NCBI GenBank assembly: GCA_020249045.1
Contig: JADCGK010000229.1
Location: forward strand, 1-36,507
Origin: Azospirillum sp.
GTDB taxonomy: Bacteria > Pseudomonadota > Alphaproteobacteria > CACIAM-22H2
DNA: 36,507 bases
Reading direction: 5' to 3'
The notes beneath the pieces are model-generated. The model was not told the DNA's origin, did no database searches, and worked only from the letters and a program-made list of their open reading frames with translations. Within the stretch, counting starts at the first letter, position 1. Each line of letters begins with the position of its first letter. Below are positions 1 through 9,889 of the stretch, piece after piece. A program made the translations under genes and the position numbers.

Positions 1-217
1 CGGCTACGACGCGCGCGCAAACGATCCCTATAAGGGCGTCGAACTCGTCCGCCGCCACGGCCGTCCGGCCGAACACAGGCACGCGATCCAGATCGAGGTG
101 AACCGGCGGCTTTACATGGACGAGACGACGCGCGAACCCAACGCGCTGTACGCGCGCACCAAGGGCCATCTCGAAGGGCTGTTGGCGGCGATCGCCGGCT
201 GGATCGCCCGCCGATGA
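1..217 (+). CDS. N-formylglutamate amidohydrolase, C-terminal part (5' end outside window)
   Basis: The reading frame is already open at base 2 and encodes about 71 C-terminal residues. The segment NDPYKGVELVRRHGRP followed by IQIEVNRRLYMDE is the typical end of the N-formylglutamate amidohydrolase family (HutG-like), which releases formate from N-formyl amino acids such as N-formylglutamate in histidine degradation. The stop codon overlaps the ATG of the next gene (ATGA), so the two genes are probably translationally coupled. Only the tail is visible, so active-site completeness cannot be judged. Family assignment rests on this short conserved C-terminus. Confidence 0.8.
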   Translation, partial: GYDARANDPYKGVELVRRHGRPAEHRHAIQIEVNRRLYMDETTREPNALYARTKGHLEGLLAAIAGWIARR

Positions 218-1011
218 TTGCCCCGAGACTGGCGCGTCTGCGCCCCGGCCCCCGCTTCCGCGACAAGGCGGATTACGAGGCGGCGCTCGCCAAGCTCCAG
301 CGCAAGATGCTGTCGATCCAGCAGGCGTATTGGCATGCCAAGCGGCGCGCCGTGATCGTCTTCGAAGGTTGGGACGCGGCGGGGAAGGGCGGGGCGATCC
401 GGCGCTTGACCGAAAGGCTCGACCCGCGCGGCTTCCACGTGTGGCCGATCGGCGCGCCGACGGCCGAGGAGCAGGGCACGCATTATCTGTACCGGTTCTG
501 GCGGCGCTTGCCCGCCCCTGGGCTGATCGCGATTTTCGACCGGTCCTGGTACGGGCGCGTGCTGGTGGAGCGCGTCGAAGGACTGGCGCCACCGCGCGCG
601 TGGAAACGCGCGTATCGCGAGATCGTCGAGTTCGAACGTCTTTTGGCGGAGGACGGCGCGCGCGTCGTCAAAGTCTTCCTGCACATCACGCCGCAAGAGC
701 AGCTCGAACGTTTCGCCGAGCGTATGGAGACGCCCGAGAAGCGCTGGAAGCTCGGTCAAGCCGATATCGACGCGCATCTCGAATACGACGCCTATTTCCG
801 CGCGGCCGACGACATGTTCGCCAAGACCTCGTGGTCCGGCGCGCCGTGGAAGGCGATCCACGCGGACTCGAAATGGCGCGCGCGGGTGGATGCGCTCGCG
901 CATGTCGTCGACGAACTCGGCAAGGGCGTCGATTTGAGCCCGCCGCCGCTCGATCCGGATTTCATGAAGGCGGCCAAGCGGCTGCTCGACGGGCGCAAGC
1001 GCAAACGTTAA
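214..1011 (+). CDS. PPK2-family polyphosphate kinase
   Basis: This 265-residue protein matches the single-domain PPK2 family, cytoplasmic enzymes that transfer phosphate between polyphosphate and nucleotides. A Walker A loop, GWDAAGKG, lies at residues 52-59. The family lid/Walker B signature FDRSWYGR lies at about 108-115, followed by VERVEG. Length is normal for a one-domain PPK2. The ATG overlaps the stop of the preceding amidohydrolase gene, which fixes the start. The gene converges on nadK and the two stop codons overlap by a few bases. Whether it prefers ADP, GDP or AMP cannot be told from the sequence alone. Confidence 0.93.
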   Translation: MIAPRLARLRPGPRFRDKADYEAALAKLQRKMLSIQQAYWHAKRRAVIVFEGWDAAGKGGAIRRLTERLDPRGFHVWPIGAPTAEEQGTHYLYRFWRRLPAPGLIAIFDRSWYGRVLVERVEGLAPPRAWKRAYREIVEFERLLAEDGARVVKVFLHITPQEQLERFAERMETPEKRWKLGQADIDAHLEYDAYFRAADDMFAKTSWSGAPWKAIHADSKWRARVDALAHVVDELGKGVDLSPPPLDPDFMKAAKRLLDGRKRKR

Positions 1012-1775
1012 GGCGCGAACTGCTCTTTGAGCACGCGCTCCTCGAAATTGTGTTCGGGATCGAACAGAAGCGTCAGGCGTTTGGTCCGGTCCTCGGCCAC
1101 GTCCACCCGCGCCACGTCGCGGATTTCCATCTGGTCGGCGGTCGCCGAGACCGGACGCTTGTCCGCCTCCAGGATTTCGAACGACACCTTGGCGGCGGCC
1201 GGCAACAATGCGCCGCGCCAGCGCCGCGGCCGGAAGGCGGTGATCGGCGTCAGCGCCAGAAGTTCGGCGCCCATCGGCACGACGGGACCGTGGGCGGACA
1301 GATTGTAGGCGGTCGAACCGGCGGGTGTGGCGACCAGAACGCCGTCGGCGATCAGTTCCTCCATCCGCACCACCCCGTCGACCGAAATGCGGATCTTCGC
1401 CGCCTGGCGAAGCTGGCGCAGCAGCGACACTTCGTTGATCGCCAGCGCTTCGGCCGGCCGTCCCTTGCGCCGGGTCACCGTCATGCGCAGCGGATGCAGC
1501 GTCACGCGCGTGGCCTTGGCGATCCGCGCGGTGAGGCCGGGCACGCGGAAATCGTTCATCAGGAAACCGACCGACCCGCGGTGCATGCCGAAGACCGGCA
1601 CGCCGCGTTCGAGCACGCGATGCAGTGTCTGCAGCACGAAACCGTCCCCGCCGAGGGCGACCACGATATCCGCGCGCTCCACGGGCACGTGCGCGTAACG
1701 CTTGCGCAAGCTCGCCAGCGCGTGGCGCGCATTCGCGGTCTCGGCGGCGACGAAGGCGAGTCTGGGCCCGGACAT
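1008..1775 (-). CDS. nadK: NAD kinase
   Basis: This 255-residue protein phosphorylates NAD to NADP in the cytoplasm. The diagnostic GGDG motif sits at residues 42-45 ([13 protein letters not shown]), and the second family motif, a conserved Asn-Glu, is visible in [11 protein letters not shown]. The segment [17 protein letters not shown] is the nucleotide-binding region of the family. Length is typical of the short alphaproteobacterial enzymes. It lies 31 bases downstream of moaA on the same strand and is probably co-transcribed with it. An AAGGG-like ribosome site lies just upstream of the ATG. It converges on the polyphosphate kinase gene with overlapping stops. Confidence 0.95.
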   Translation of the reverse strand: MSGPRLAFVAAETANARHALASLRKRYAHVPVERADIVVALGGDGFVLQTLHRVLERGVPVFGMHRGSVGFLMNDFRVPGLTARIAKATRVTLHPLRMTVTRRKGRPAEALAINEVSLLRQLRQAAKIRISVDGVVRMEELIADGVLVATPAGSTAYNLSAHGPVVPMGAELLALTPITAFRPRRWRGALLPAAAKVSFEILEADKRPVSATADQMEIRDVARVDVAEDRTKRLTLLFDPEHNFEERVLKEQFAP

Positions 1776-1806
1776 GGCCCTTTGTACGACGTTTGAGGCG
1801 GAAATG

Positions 1807-2835
1807 TCAGCCGCCGGTCACGCTCATGTGCCGGGGCACCGCCGGGCCGGAATTCCGCCGGTCGATGACGAAATCGTGTCCCTTGGGCTTGCGCGAGATC
1901 GCCTCGCGGATCGCCGCGTCCAGCACGGCGTCGTCGTCCGAAGCGCGCAACGCCGCGCGCAGATCGGCCGCGTCGTTCTGGCCCAGGCACATGTAAAGCG
2001 TGCCGGTGCAGGTCAGCCGAACGCGGTTGCAGCTTTCGCAGAAATTATGGGTGAGCGGCGTGATGAAGCCGAGGCGCCGGCCCGTCTCGGCCACCGTGAA
2101 ATAGCGCGCGGGGCCGCCCGTGCGATAGCCGGTCTCCGCCAGGGTCCAGTTCTTCGCGATGTTCGCGCGCAGGATCGACAGCGGCAGGTACTGGTCGAGG
2201 CGCGCGGCGTCGCCGATCTCGCCCATCGGCATCACTTCGATGAAGACCAGATCGAAGCCTTCCTCGCCCGCCCAAGCGATCATCCGGTCGACTTCGTCGT
2301 CGTTCTTGCCCTTGAGCGCGACCGCATTGATCTTGACCTGCAGGCCCGCGCGCTTGGCGGCTTGCAGGCCGTCGAGCACGACGTCGAGCTTGCCCCAGCG
2401 CGTGAGCTCGGTGAACTTCGCCGCGTCCAGCGTGTCGAGCGACACGTTGATTCGCTTGACGCCCGCGGCGGCCAGTTCGTCGGCGTATTTGGCGAGTTGC
2501 GAGCCGTTCGTCGTGACCGTCAATTCGTCGAGCGCGCCGGTCTTCAGATGGCGGCCGAGATTGCGGAACAGGCTCATCACGTTCCGGCGCACCAGCGGCT
2601 CGCCGCCCGTCAGCCGCAGCTTGCGCACGCCCATGCGCACGAAGGCCGAGCACAGGCGGTCCAGTTCCTCGAGCGACAGCACGTCCGCCTTGGGCAGGAA
2701 AGTCATGTCCTCGGCCATGCAATAGACGCAGCGGAAATCGCAGCGATCCGTGACCGACACGCGCAGATAAGTGATCGCGCGCGCGAAGGGATCGATCAAA
2801 GGGGCCGAACCGGCGGGGGCGTTCGCTCCGTCCAT
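1807..2835 (-). CDS. moaA: GTP 3',8-cyclase, molybdenum cofactor step 1
   Basis: MoaA is a radical-SAM enzyme that converts GTP to 3',8-cyclo-7,8-dihydro-GTP, the first step of molybdopterin synthesis. The radical-SAM cluster motif is seen as CDFRCVYC, preceded by the conserved [10 protein letters not shown] second, C-terminal cluster is indicated by the Cys spacing in [15 protein letters not shown]. The protein ends in Gly-Gly, as typical MoaA proteins do, and its 342 residues are normal. The ATG is the only sensible start before the conserved core. It has no Shine-Dalgarno sequence and lies very close to a promoter-like element, so the message may be leaderless. It supplies cofactor for the FDH encoded nearby. 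Confidence 0.96.
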   Translation of the reverse strand: MDGANAPAGSAPLIDPFARAITYLRVSVTDRCDFRCVYCMAEDMTFLPKADVLSLEELDRLCSAFVRMGVRKLRLTGGEPLVRRNVMSLFRNLGRHLKTGALDELTVTTNGSQLAKYADELAAAGVKRINVSLDTLDAAKFTELTRWGKLDVVLDGLQAAKRAGLQVKINAVALKGKNDDEVDRMIAWAGEEGFDLVFIEVMPMGEIGDAARLDQYLPLSILRANIAKNWTLAETGYRTGGPARYFTVAETGRRLGFITPLTHNFCESCNRVRLTCTGTLYMCLGQNDAADLRAALRASDDDAVLDAAIREAISRKPKGHDFVIDRRNSGPAVPRHMSVTGG

Positions 2836-2841
2836 GGGCGC

Positions 2842-2870
2842 TATATACGGCGGGATACGACGGGGCTCAA
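2842..2870 (-). promoter_or_regulatory. Sigma-70-like promoter for moaA
   Basis: Read on the minus strand, TTGAGC (2870-2865) and TATATA (2847-2842) are separated by exactly 17 bases. The -10 hexamer ends only six bases before the moaA ATG, so the predicted transcription start falls at or next to the start codon. The element is inferred from consensus similarity alone. Confidence 0.5.
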
Positions 2871-2887
2871 GTGCGGCTTGGCCGCAC
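2871..2887. other. Perfect short hairpin between the iron-sulfur gene and moaA
   Basis: GTGCGGC and GCCGCAC form a perfect 7-bp stem with a 3-base loop, immediately upstream of the moaA -35 element. No U-tract follows on the minus strand, so it is at best a weak terminator for the upstream iron-sulfur gene. The sequence GTGCGGCTTG recurs at 2902-2911, at the end of that gene. Confidence 0.4.
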
Positions 2888-2899
2888 GTCGCGTGGGGT

Positions 2900-4948
2900 T
2901 TAGTGCGGCTTGTCGCGCTTGGCGCGTTCGGCTTCGCGCAGATAGTCCTCTGTCGTGCGGGTCAGCGGGCGCGGCGGCCCGGCGAACGGGTCGATCGCTG
3001 ACTCGGCTTGTCGGATCAGGCGGCAGTCTTCGCACATGCGAATGCGCTCGATCACGTCCTGCTTCTGGAACATCGAGTGCTTGCCCGCGAGCTTGGCCGA
3101 TACGGCCTCGATGGCGCCCAGGGTGCCGAACGCCTTGCCGCAACGCACGCAGCAGGCCGGCTCCTCCTCCTTGATCACGCGCGGGGACTTCGCCGCGTCG
3201 CGGAAGTCCAGCTGCGGCTTCAACTGTATGACCTTCTCGGGGCAGGTCGTCTTGCAAAGGCCGCACTGCACGCACGCGTCCTGCTGGAAACGCAGTTGCG
3301 GCATATCCGGGTTGTCCTGCAACGCGCCGGTCGGGCAGGTGCCAACGCACGACAGGCACAACGTGCAGCCGGCGACGTCGATCTCCAGCGATCCGAAGGG
3401 CGATCCCGACCCCAGCGGCAGCACGTCGACCTTCTGGGGTGCCACGTCGTGCAGATGGCGCAAGGCCAGCAACGTGACTTCGCGCTTGCCGCCCATCGGC
3501 AGGAAACCGCCTTGCTTGGCGCCCGCCGCGGGTTTGGCGCCGTAAAGCTCGGCCTCGACCGCCTCGGGATCGGCCGCATCGATCGTCGCCACGCGGCCTT
3601 CGCCGAAGCCGAGACCGACCATCGCCGTCTCGGCGAGCCCGATCTGCCCGGCGAGGCCCGCTAATTCGTCCCGCTTCTTGGGATCGACAAGCAAACGGAT
3701 CTGCGCGGCGCCGAAGGCCAAGGCCGCGGCGAGGAAATCGAATCCCACTTGCGTGACTTCGTTGACCGCGAAGGGCAGCACGTTGGCCGGCAATCCGCGC
3801 CCGTGACGGGCCATCGCGTCGATCATCGCTTCGCCGTGGGTCTTGTCGTGCACCAGCAGCACGCCCCGCTCGCCGCCCGCGCGCGTGTAGGCGTGCAGCA
3901 GCGTGCGCAGACGTTCGAACAGCGAGTCCTTGCCCGGCAGTGCGTAGGTCGCCGCCCCCGTTGGGCAGACGGACGCGCAACTGCCGCAGCCCGCGCAAAT
4001 ATGGGGATCGATTTCGACGTTGTCGCCCTTCGAGGCGATGGCGCCCGTCGGGCAGACGTCCAGGCAGCGCGTGCAGCCCTTGCGCGTGTTGCGGCTGTGC
4101 GCGCAGATCTCGGGCGTGTAGTCGACGTAGCGCGGCTTCTCGAACTCGCCCACCATATCGGCCATGGCGAAGATCGCGCGCTCGACGGCCAGCGGATCCT
4201 TCGGGTCGGGCCGGAAATAGCCGTCGCGCTTTTCGTGCGCTTGGAACAGCGGCGTGCCGCCGGTCAGATCGAGGATCAGGTCGCATTTGGACGTGGCGCC
4301 GTCGCGCGCGCGTTCGAAGGCGAGCTGGCCGCGCGAAGCGGGCAGGGCGGGCGCGTAGTCGTCGACGACGATCTCAAAGGCGCCGAGATGGCCCTTGGCC
4401 CCCTTGATCGTGCCCTGGAAGACCGGCACATCGGTCAACCGGGGCGGCACCACGGCGGCGGGTTTGGAGAGCAGCACCGTGCAGTCAAGCTTCTCGGCAA
4501 GCCGCTTGGCGGCTTCGATGGCGATTTCGTCGCGGCCGTAGACCAGCGCGATCCCCTCCGAGCGCATGGTCACGGAGTTCGGCGGCTCGGGCGTCAGGGC
4601 CGCCTCGGCCAGCAATGCCGCGATCTTCGGCATGGCCGCACCGGCCTCGTCGGACCAGCCCGCGCGCTCGCGGATGTTCACGAAGCCGATGTCGTTGTCG
4701 AGCCCGAGTTCGGCGCGCATCTCGGCGAAGTAGGGCGCTTCCTGGGTGCAGGCGATCAGCAATTCTCCACCCTGCTTCAGGGCGGATTCGAAATTGCCGA
4801 TCTGCGCGCGGCAAAGGATCGTATCGGGCGCCACTTCGCCGACGTCGGTCCCCATGGCGGCCGAGCAGGCTTTGCGCAAAGCCTTGCCGTCCAGCGGCAT
4901 CGTGCCGGTGCAGTCGCAGACCAAAACGGTTTTGTCGCCCAAACGCAT
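2900..4948 (-). CDS. Multi-cluster 4Fe-4S ferredoxin-like protein
   Basis: This 682-residue soluble protein has at least four ferredoxin-type 4Fe-4S motifs in two pairs. The first pair lies in the middle ([10 protein letters not shown] and [13 protein letters not shown]), the second nearer the C-terminus ([13 protein letters not shown] and [13 protein letters not shown]). The N-terminus has a CDC pair (C11, C13) plus C28 and C46. The C-terminus has CCVRC and CEDC pairs that resemble a zinc or extra metal site. No signal peptide or membrane span is seen. The ATG at 4948 is chosen because upstream frame content is low-complexity and reads into the divergent modA promoter region, and an AGAGG-like site precedes the ATG. 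It sits between moaA and the metal-uptake genes. A role in electron transfer with the FDH is an inference; no precise function is recognised. Confidence 0.85.
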   Translation of the reverse strand: MRLGDKTVLVCDCTGTMPLDGKALRKACSAAMGTDVGEVAPDTILCRAQIGNFESALKQGGELLIACTQEAPYFAEMRAELGLDNDIGFVNIRERAGWSDEAGAAMPKIAALLAEAALTPEPPNSVTMRSEGIALVYGRDEIAIEAAKRLAEKLDCTVLLSKPAAVVPPRLTDVPVFQGTIKGAKGHLGAFEIVVDDYAPALPASRGQLAFERARDGATSKCDLILDLTGGTPLFQAHEKRDGYFRPDPKDPLAVERAIFAMADMVGEFEKPRYVDYTPEICAHSRNTRKGCTRCLDVCPTGAIASKGDNVEIDPHICAGCGSCASVCPTGAATYALPGKDSLFERLRTLLHAYTRAGGERGVLLVHDKTHGEAMIDAMARHGRGLPANVLPFAVNEVTQVGFDFLAAALAFGAAQIRLLVDPKKRDELAGLAGQIGLAETAMVGLGFGEGRVATIDAADPEAVEAELYGAKPAAGAKQGGFLPMGGKREVTLLALRHLHDVAPQKVDVLPLGSGSPFGSLEIDVAGCTLCLSCVGTCPTGALQDNPDMPQLRFQQDACVQCGLCKTTCPEKVIQLKPQLDFRDAAKSPRVIKEEEPACCVRCGKAFGTLGAIEAVSAKLAGKHSMFQKQDVIERIRMCEDCRLIRQAESAIDPFAGPPRPLTRTTEDYLREAERAKRDKPH

Positions 4949-5032
4949 GGCCTCTATCTCGCAAGCCCGACGCGCGCGTTCAAGAGGTTTTCGTTTGACC
5001 CGCCGGCGTGCGCTCGGGTGAGATGCCCTCCG

Positions 5033-5794
5033 ATGATGTTCCGCGCATTCGCCGTCCTCGCCGTTTGCCTGAGTTGCGCAACGCATGTGCGCGCGCAAAC
5101 GCCGCAAATCACGGTCTACGCGGCCGCCTCGCTCGCGGGCGCGTTCGAAGCGATGGTCGAACCCTTACGCGCACAAGGGATATCGCCGCGGTTCTCGTTC
5201 GCGGCGTCCTCCACGCTCGCCCGGCAGATCGAACAAGGGGCGCTCGCCGACGTTTTCGCATCCGCCGACGAGGAATGGATGGATCATCTCGGCGCGCGCG
5301 GGTTGGTCGCGCCCGGTACGCGCCGCGTTTTCGCGGGCAATCGGCTTGTGTTGATCGCTCCGGCCGACCGGCCACGCGCGGCGGATATCGGCCCCGCGAC
5401 GGATTTCGCGGCGCTGCTGGGGCCGGGCGGGCGGTTGGCCGTGGGCGATCCCGCGCACGTGCCGGCCGGACGCTACGCCCGCCAGGCGTTCGAAGCGCTG
5501 GGCCGATGGTCCGATCTGCGCGGGCGGATCGCCGCAGCCGACAATGTGCGCGCGGCGCTGGCGCTGGTCGAACGCGGCGAGGCGCCGCTGGGCGTGGTCT
5601 ACGCGACCGATGCGCGCGCCTCGGCCCGCGTCGCGGTGGTGGGCATTTTTCCGGCCGATCTTCACCCGCCCATCGTCTACCCCGCGGCCATCGTCGCGCG
5701 GCGCGACGCGCCGGCCGCGCGCGCGTTCCTCGCCTATCTCGAGAGCGCCGACGGCAAGGCGGTTTTGCGCCGCTTCGGTTTCACGACCGATTAG
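5033..5794 (+). CDS. modA: Molybdate ABC transporter substrate-binding protein (orphan ModA)
   Basis: This 253-residue periplasmic binding protein starts with a signal peptide (about residues 1-22, ending VRAQ). It has the ModA hallmarks: ITVYAAASLAGAF, FAASSTLARQIEQGALADVFASAD cut here at its key serines, and DPAHVPAGRYARQA. Family members bind molybdate or tungstate in the periplasm and deliver it to ModB/ModC. No modB or modC is present alongside it. Its last 14 bases overlap the end of the convergent tupA gene. A second in-frame ATG follows immediately (5036) and could equally be the start. It is divergent from the iron-sulfur gene. Without a partner permease it may use one encoded elsewhere. 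Confidence 0.9.
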   Translation: MMFRAFAVLAVCLSCATHVRAQTPQITVYAAASLAGAFEAMVEPLRAQGISPRFSFAASSTLARQIEQGALADVFASADEEWMDHLGARGLVAPGTRRVFAGNRLVLIAPADRPRAADIGPATDFAALLGPGGRLAVGDPAHVPAGRYARQAFEALGRWSDLRGRIAAADNVRAALALVERGEAPLGVVYATDARASARVAVVGIFPADLHPPIVYPAAIVARRDAPAARAFLAYLESADGKAVLRRFGFTTD

Positions 5795-6586
5795 CGGCGG
5801 CCTGGGCGTTCGGGAAGAACAGCTGTTCGCCGCCGATTTTGTAGTCGGCGATCGCGCGCTGGCCGTCCGGCCCGACGAGCCAGGCGATGAACGTGCGGCC
5901 CATCTCGACCCTCACATGCGCGTGGCGCTGCGGATTGACCAGGATCACGCCGTATTGGTTGAACAGCCGCTCGTCGCCTTGCACCAGAACGTCGAGATCG
6001 GCGCGATTGCGGAAGTTCAGCCAAGTGGCGCGGTCGGCCAAAATGTAGGCGTTCATGGCGGCTGCGGTGTTCAGCGCCGGACCCATGCCCTGGCCCACCT
6101 CGCGATACCAGGCGCCGGCGGGCCGCACGCCCGCCTCCTGCCAATAGCGCAGCTCGGCCGCATGCGTGCCGGACCGGTCGCCGCGCGATACGAACGGCGC
6201 GCCGGCGCGCTGCACGCGGCGGAAGGCTTCGGTCACGTCCTTCAGGTCCTTGATCCGCGCGGGATCGGCCTTGGGCCCGATCACCACGAAGTCGTTGTAC
6301 ATGACCTGGATGCGTTCGACGCCGAACCCTTCGGCGACAAAGCGGTCTTCGGCGGGCTTGTCGTGGACGAACACCACGTCCGCGTCGCCGCGCCGGCCCA
6401 CGTCCAGCGCCTGACCCGTGCCCAGCGCCACGATGCGCACCGCGATTCCGGTCGCCGCTTGAAAGCGCGGCAGCAGATGGCCGAAGAGGCCGGATTGGTC
6501 CGTCGAAGTCGTCGACGCCACGGTGATGAAGCGTTCCTGCGCTTGCGCGGGCAGCGCGAACAGGAACAACGCGAGCAGCATCCGGA

Positions 6587-6590
<4 letters not shown>
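5781..6590 (-). CDS. tupA: Tungstate ABC transporter substrate-binding protein
   Basis: This 269-residue protein has a signal peptide (about residues 1-18, ending AQAQ) and the TupA oxyanion-binding motif ASTTSTDQSGL near residues 25-35. Further TupA-type features are VRIVALGTGQALDVGRRGD, DVVFVHDK, and MYNDFVVIGP. TupA proteins bind tungstate with high selectivity over molybdate. It is the last gene of a minus-strand operon tupB-tupC-tupA, overlapping the stop of tupC by four bases (ATGA type). Its 3' end overlaps the end of modA. The substrate assignment follows the family; selectivity cannot be read directly from the sequence. Confidence 0.92.
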
Positions 6591-7278
<688 letters not shown>

Positions 7279-7282
<4 letters not shown>

Positions 7283-7977
7283 CGCTCGGCGGCCCGCTTG
7301 AGTGCCGCGGCGAGCGCGTTCACCGCCAGGATCGTCGCCACGAGCACGAAGCCGAGGCCCAGCGCCAGCGGCAAATCGCCCTTGGACGTTTCGAGCGCGA
7401 TCGCCGTGGTCATCGTGCGCGTGACGCCGTCGATGTTGCCGCCGACGATCATCACGGCGCCCACTTCGGCCGCGGCACGGCCGAAACCGGCGAGCACGAC
7501 GGTGACCAGCGCGAAGCGCGTGTCCCACAGCAAGGTCGCCACGGCTTGCGCGGGGCGCGCGCCCAAAGAGGACAGCAAGTCGCGATATTCGCGCCAGGAA
7601 TCCTCGACGATCTGACGGGCGAGCGCCGCAACGATCGGCAGGATCAGGATCGCTTGCGCGATAACCATCGCCGCGGGCGTGAACAGCAAGCCCAGGGGGC
7701 CCAATGGCCCCGCGCGCGACAGCAACAGGTAAACCAACAAGCCCACCACGACCGGCGGCAGGCCCATCATTGCGTTCAAAACGACGACCACCCCCGACCG
7801 GCCGGGGAAGTGTCGCAGCGCGATGAGCGCCCCCAACGGCAAGCCGATCAACGCCGCGATGGCCACGGCAAGCAGGCTGACCTGCAGCGAAAGGAAAATG
7901 ATCGCGAAAAGCTTCGCGTCGCCCGCGGAAACCAGCCCAGCCGCCGCCGAGAATGCTTGCCAAAGATCGTTGCTCAT
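7279..7977 (-). CDS. tupB: Tungstate ABC transporter permease
   Basis: This 232-residue inner-membrane permease has about five hydrophobic spans and an EAA-type coupling loop, GRAAAEVGAVMIVGGNIDG. MGLPPVVVGLLVYLLLS is typical of ModB/TupB permeases. Of two candidate ATGs, the downstream one (MSNDLWQAF) is preferred, because the alternative 13-residue extension (MTPGLPEST...) is polar and would run toward the divergent regulator. It is first in the tupBCA operon and is transcribed away from the regulator gene at 8072. Confidence 0.9.
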
Positions 7978-8057
7978 CGCCGGTGGGACCGTGCTTTCCG
8001 GCAAACCCGGCGTCAACCCGACGATAGGACAGAACTTGCCGGTTTTTGCTGGAATAT

Positions 8058-8068
8058 GCCAATTTGGC
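8058..8068. promoter_or_regulatory. Candidate operator palindrome between tupB and the regulator
   Basis: GCCAA-T-TTGGC is a perfect 11-bp inverted repeat. It ends three bases before the ATG of the regulator at 8072, in the 94-bp divergent interval with tupB. Position and symmetry suggest an operator for that regulator, but one short copy could be chance. Confidence 0.35.
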
Positions 8069-8071
8069 CTT

Positions 8072-8953
8072 ATGGCGCCGATGACCCTGCTGGAAGCCGC
8101 GCGGTTCCTTCGTTTGAGCGAGCGTTCGCTCTACGCGCTGGCGCGCGCGCGCAAGGTTCCGTGCGCGCGCATCGGCGGAAAATGGCTGTTCGAGCGTGCG
8201 TTGCTTGAATCCTGGTTGCGCAAGCGCACCGATTTCGGGACGGATGGCGACGCGCTACTTGTCCCGCCGCCGATCCTCGCCGGCAGTCATGATCCGCTGC
8301 TCGAATGGGCGGTGCGCCGGTCGCGCTGTGGGCTCGCGCTCAAGCCCGGCGGATCGCTCGACGGGCTCGATGCGCTGGCGCGCAACGAAGCGCTCGTGGC
8401 CGGGGTGCACGTGGTCGATCCGGACAGCGGCGATTACAATCGCGCGGCGATCGACGACGCGCTGCCCGGACGCGACGTGGTCGCCATCGAATGGGCGGCA
8501 CGCGAACAAGGGTTGATCCTGGCCGCAGGCAACCCGCACGGCATCGCGGATCTGTCCGGCGTCGTCGCCAAGCGCCTGCGCTTCGTGCCGCGCCAGGAAC
8601 AGGCGGGCAGTCACGTGCTGTTCCTGCATTTGCTGAGCGAGGCGGGAATCGCGCTCGACGCGGTGACGCGCGCCGCCGATGCGGCGCTGTCGGAAAGCGA
8701 CGTCGCCGCGTCGATCGTCGAAGGCAAGGCCGACGCCGGCTTCGGCATCCGCGCTTCGGCCGCGCAAGCCGGTCTGGGCTTCGTGCCGCTCGCGCGCGAG
8801 CGTTTCGATCTGGTGCTGCGCCGACGCGACTATTTCGAGCCGCCGATGCAGACCTTGCTCGCCTTCGCCCGCGGCGCGGAATTCGCCGCGCGCGCGGCGC
8901 GGTTGACCGGTTACGACGTGTCCGGCCTCGGCCGCGTCGTCCTCAACCGATGA
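8072..8953 (+). CDS. One-component regulator: excisionase-type HTH plus PBP-like sensor domain
   Basis: This 293-residue cytoplasmic protein starts with a MerR/excisionase-like helix-turn-helix (residues about 1-50: LLEAARFLRLSERSLYALA, then GGKWLFER). The remainder resembles the PBP-like domain found in regulators of molybdate and tungstate genes, with SHDPLLEWAV near its start and EGKADAGFGIRA and YFEPPMQTLL toward the end. It is divergent from tupBCA and upstream of fdhD, so it probably senses an oxyanion such as tungstate or molybdate and controls tup and/or fdh genes. No Shine-Dalgarno precedes the ATG. A second in-frame ATG lies at 8081. Ligand and direction of control are inference. 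Confidence 0.85.
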   Translation: MAPMTLLEAARFLRLSERSLYALARARKVPCARIGGKWLFERALLESWLRKRTDFGTDGDALLVPPPILAGSHDPLLEWAVRRSRCGLALKPGGSLDGLDALARNEALVAGVHVVDPDSGDYNRAAIDDALPGRDVVAIEWAAREQGLILAAGNPHGIADLSGVVAKRLRFVPRQEQAGSHVLFLHLLSEAGIALDAVTRAADAALSESDVAASIVEGKADAGFGIRASAAQAGLGFVPLARERFDLVLRRRDYFEPPMQTLLAFARGAEFAARAARLTGYDVSGLGRVVLNR

Positions 8954-8983
8954 AGCCCCGCCAGGAATAGGGTTGAAGCGGCG

Positions 8984-9889
8984 ATGCTTCGGGGCCATCT
9001 TCAGCCCGCCATGGCCGACGACTTCCTCCTCAAACCGAACCCGACGGACGCGCGATTGTCCGCGCGCGTGCAAGGCCGCGACCAGACCGGTGCGGCGGTC
9101 GACATCTCCGTCGTCGTCGAACGGCCGCTGACGCTGTTTTTGAACGGCCGCGAGATCGTCACGATGATGACGATCGGCGACTATCCGCAGTATCTGGCGG
9201 TCGGTTATCTGCTGAACCAGAACATGCTCGCGGCGGACGACGAGATCGTCGGCGTCGAATTCGACGCCGAGACCGAAACGGTCGTGGTGCGCACCAAACG
9301 CGTCACCGACTACGAGGAGAAGCTGAAGAAGAAGACGTTGACGTCGGGCTGCGCGCAAGGGACCGCGTTCGGAGATCTGATGGAGCGCTTCGAGACGGTG
9401 ACGCTGCCGACCGACGCGAAGCTGAAGACGTCGTGGCTTTATCGGCTGATGCGCAAGATCAACACCGCGCCGTCGCTCTATCTCGAGGCGGGAGCGATCC
9501 ATGGCTGCGTGCTGTGCCAGGGCGACCGTCCGCTCGTCTATATGGAGGATGTGGGCCGTCACAACGCGGTCGACAAAATCGCCGGCTGGATGTTCCTCGA
9601 GAAATCCGACCCGGCCGACAAGATTTTCTACACGACCGGGCGGCTCACTTCGGAAATGGTCATCAAGACCGTTCGCATGGGCATCCCCATTCTGGTGTCG
9701 CGGTCGGGTTTCACGGCGTGGGGTGTGGATCTCGCGCGCAAGGCGAACCTGACGCTGATCGGGCGCGCGCGCGGCGCGCGGTTCGTGACGCTGGCGGGCG
9801 AGGGGCGCATCGAATACGACGCCGACGCGCGCGCGGTGGCCGAAGAGGACGCGGCCGCGCGCCGCAAGGGAGCGCGCGATGACGAATGA
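8984..9889 (+). CDS. fdhD: Formate dehydrogenase accessory sulfurtransferase
   Basis: FdhD carries sulfur from the cysteine desulfurase to the molybdenum or tungsten bis-MGD cofactor before it is inserted into FDH. Family motifs are visible: [50 protein letters not shown], and [18 protein letters not shown]. The mobile catalytic loop reads [11 protein letters not shown], so only one of the two cysteines found in the CxxC loop of E. coli FdhD remains (C123 by this start). Two further cysteines occur in HGCVLCQGD. The ATG at 8984 gives 301 residues. The ATG at 9011 (MADDFLL) is a realistic alternative, as neither has a strong ribosome site. Its end overlaps the next gene by 11 bases. Confidence 0.95.
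   Translation: MLRGHLQPAMADDFLLKPNPTDARLSARVQGRDQTGAAVDISVVVERPLTLFLNGREIVTMMTIGDYPQYLAVGYLLNQNMLAADDEIVGVEFDAETETVVVRTKRVTDYEEKLKKKTLTSGCAQGTAFGDLMERFETVTLPTDAKLKTSWLYRLMRKINTAPSLYLEAGAIHGCVLCQGDRPLVYMEDVGRHNAVDKIAGWMFLEKSDPADKIFYTTGRLTSEMVIKTVRMGIPILVSRSGFTAWGVDLARKANLTLIGRARGARFVTLAGEGRIEYDADARAVAEEDAAARRKGARDDE

Noticed and set aside
2836-2899. Molybdenum-cofactor riboswitch before moaA
   Set aside because: The gap is only 64 bases, and the promoter inferred here leaves no leader.
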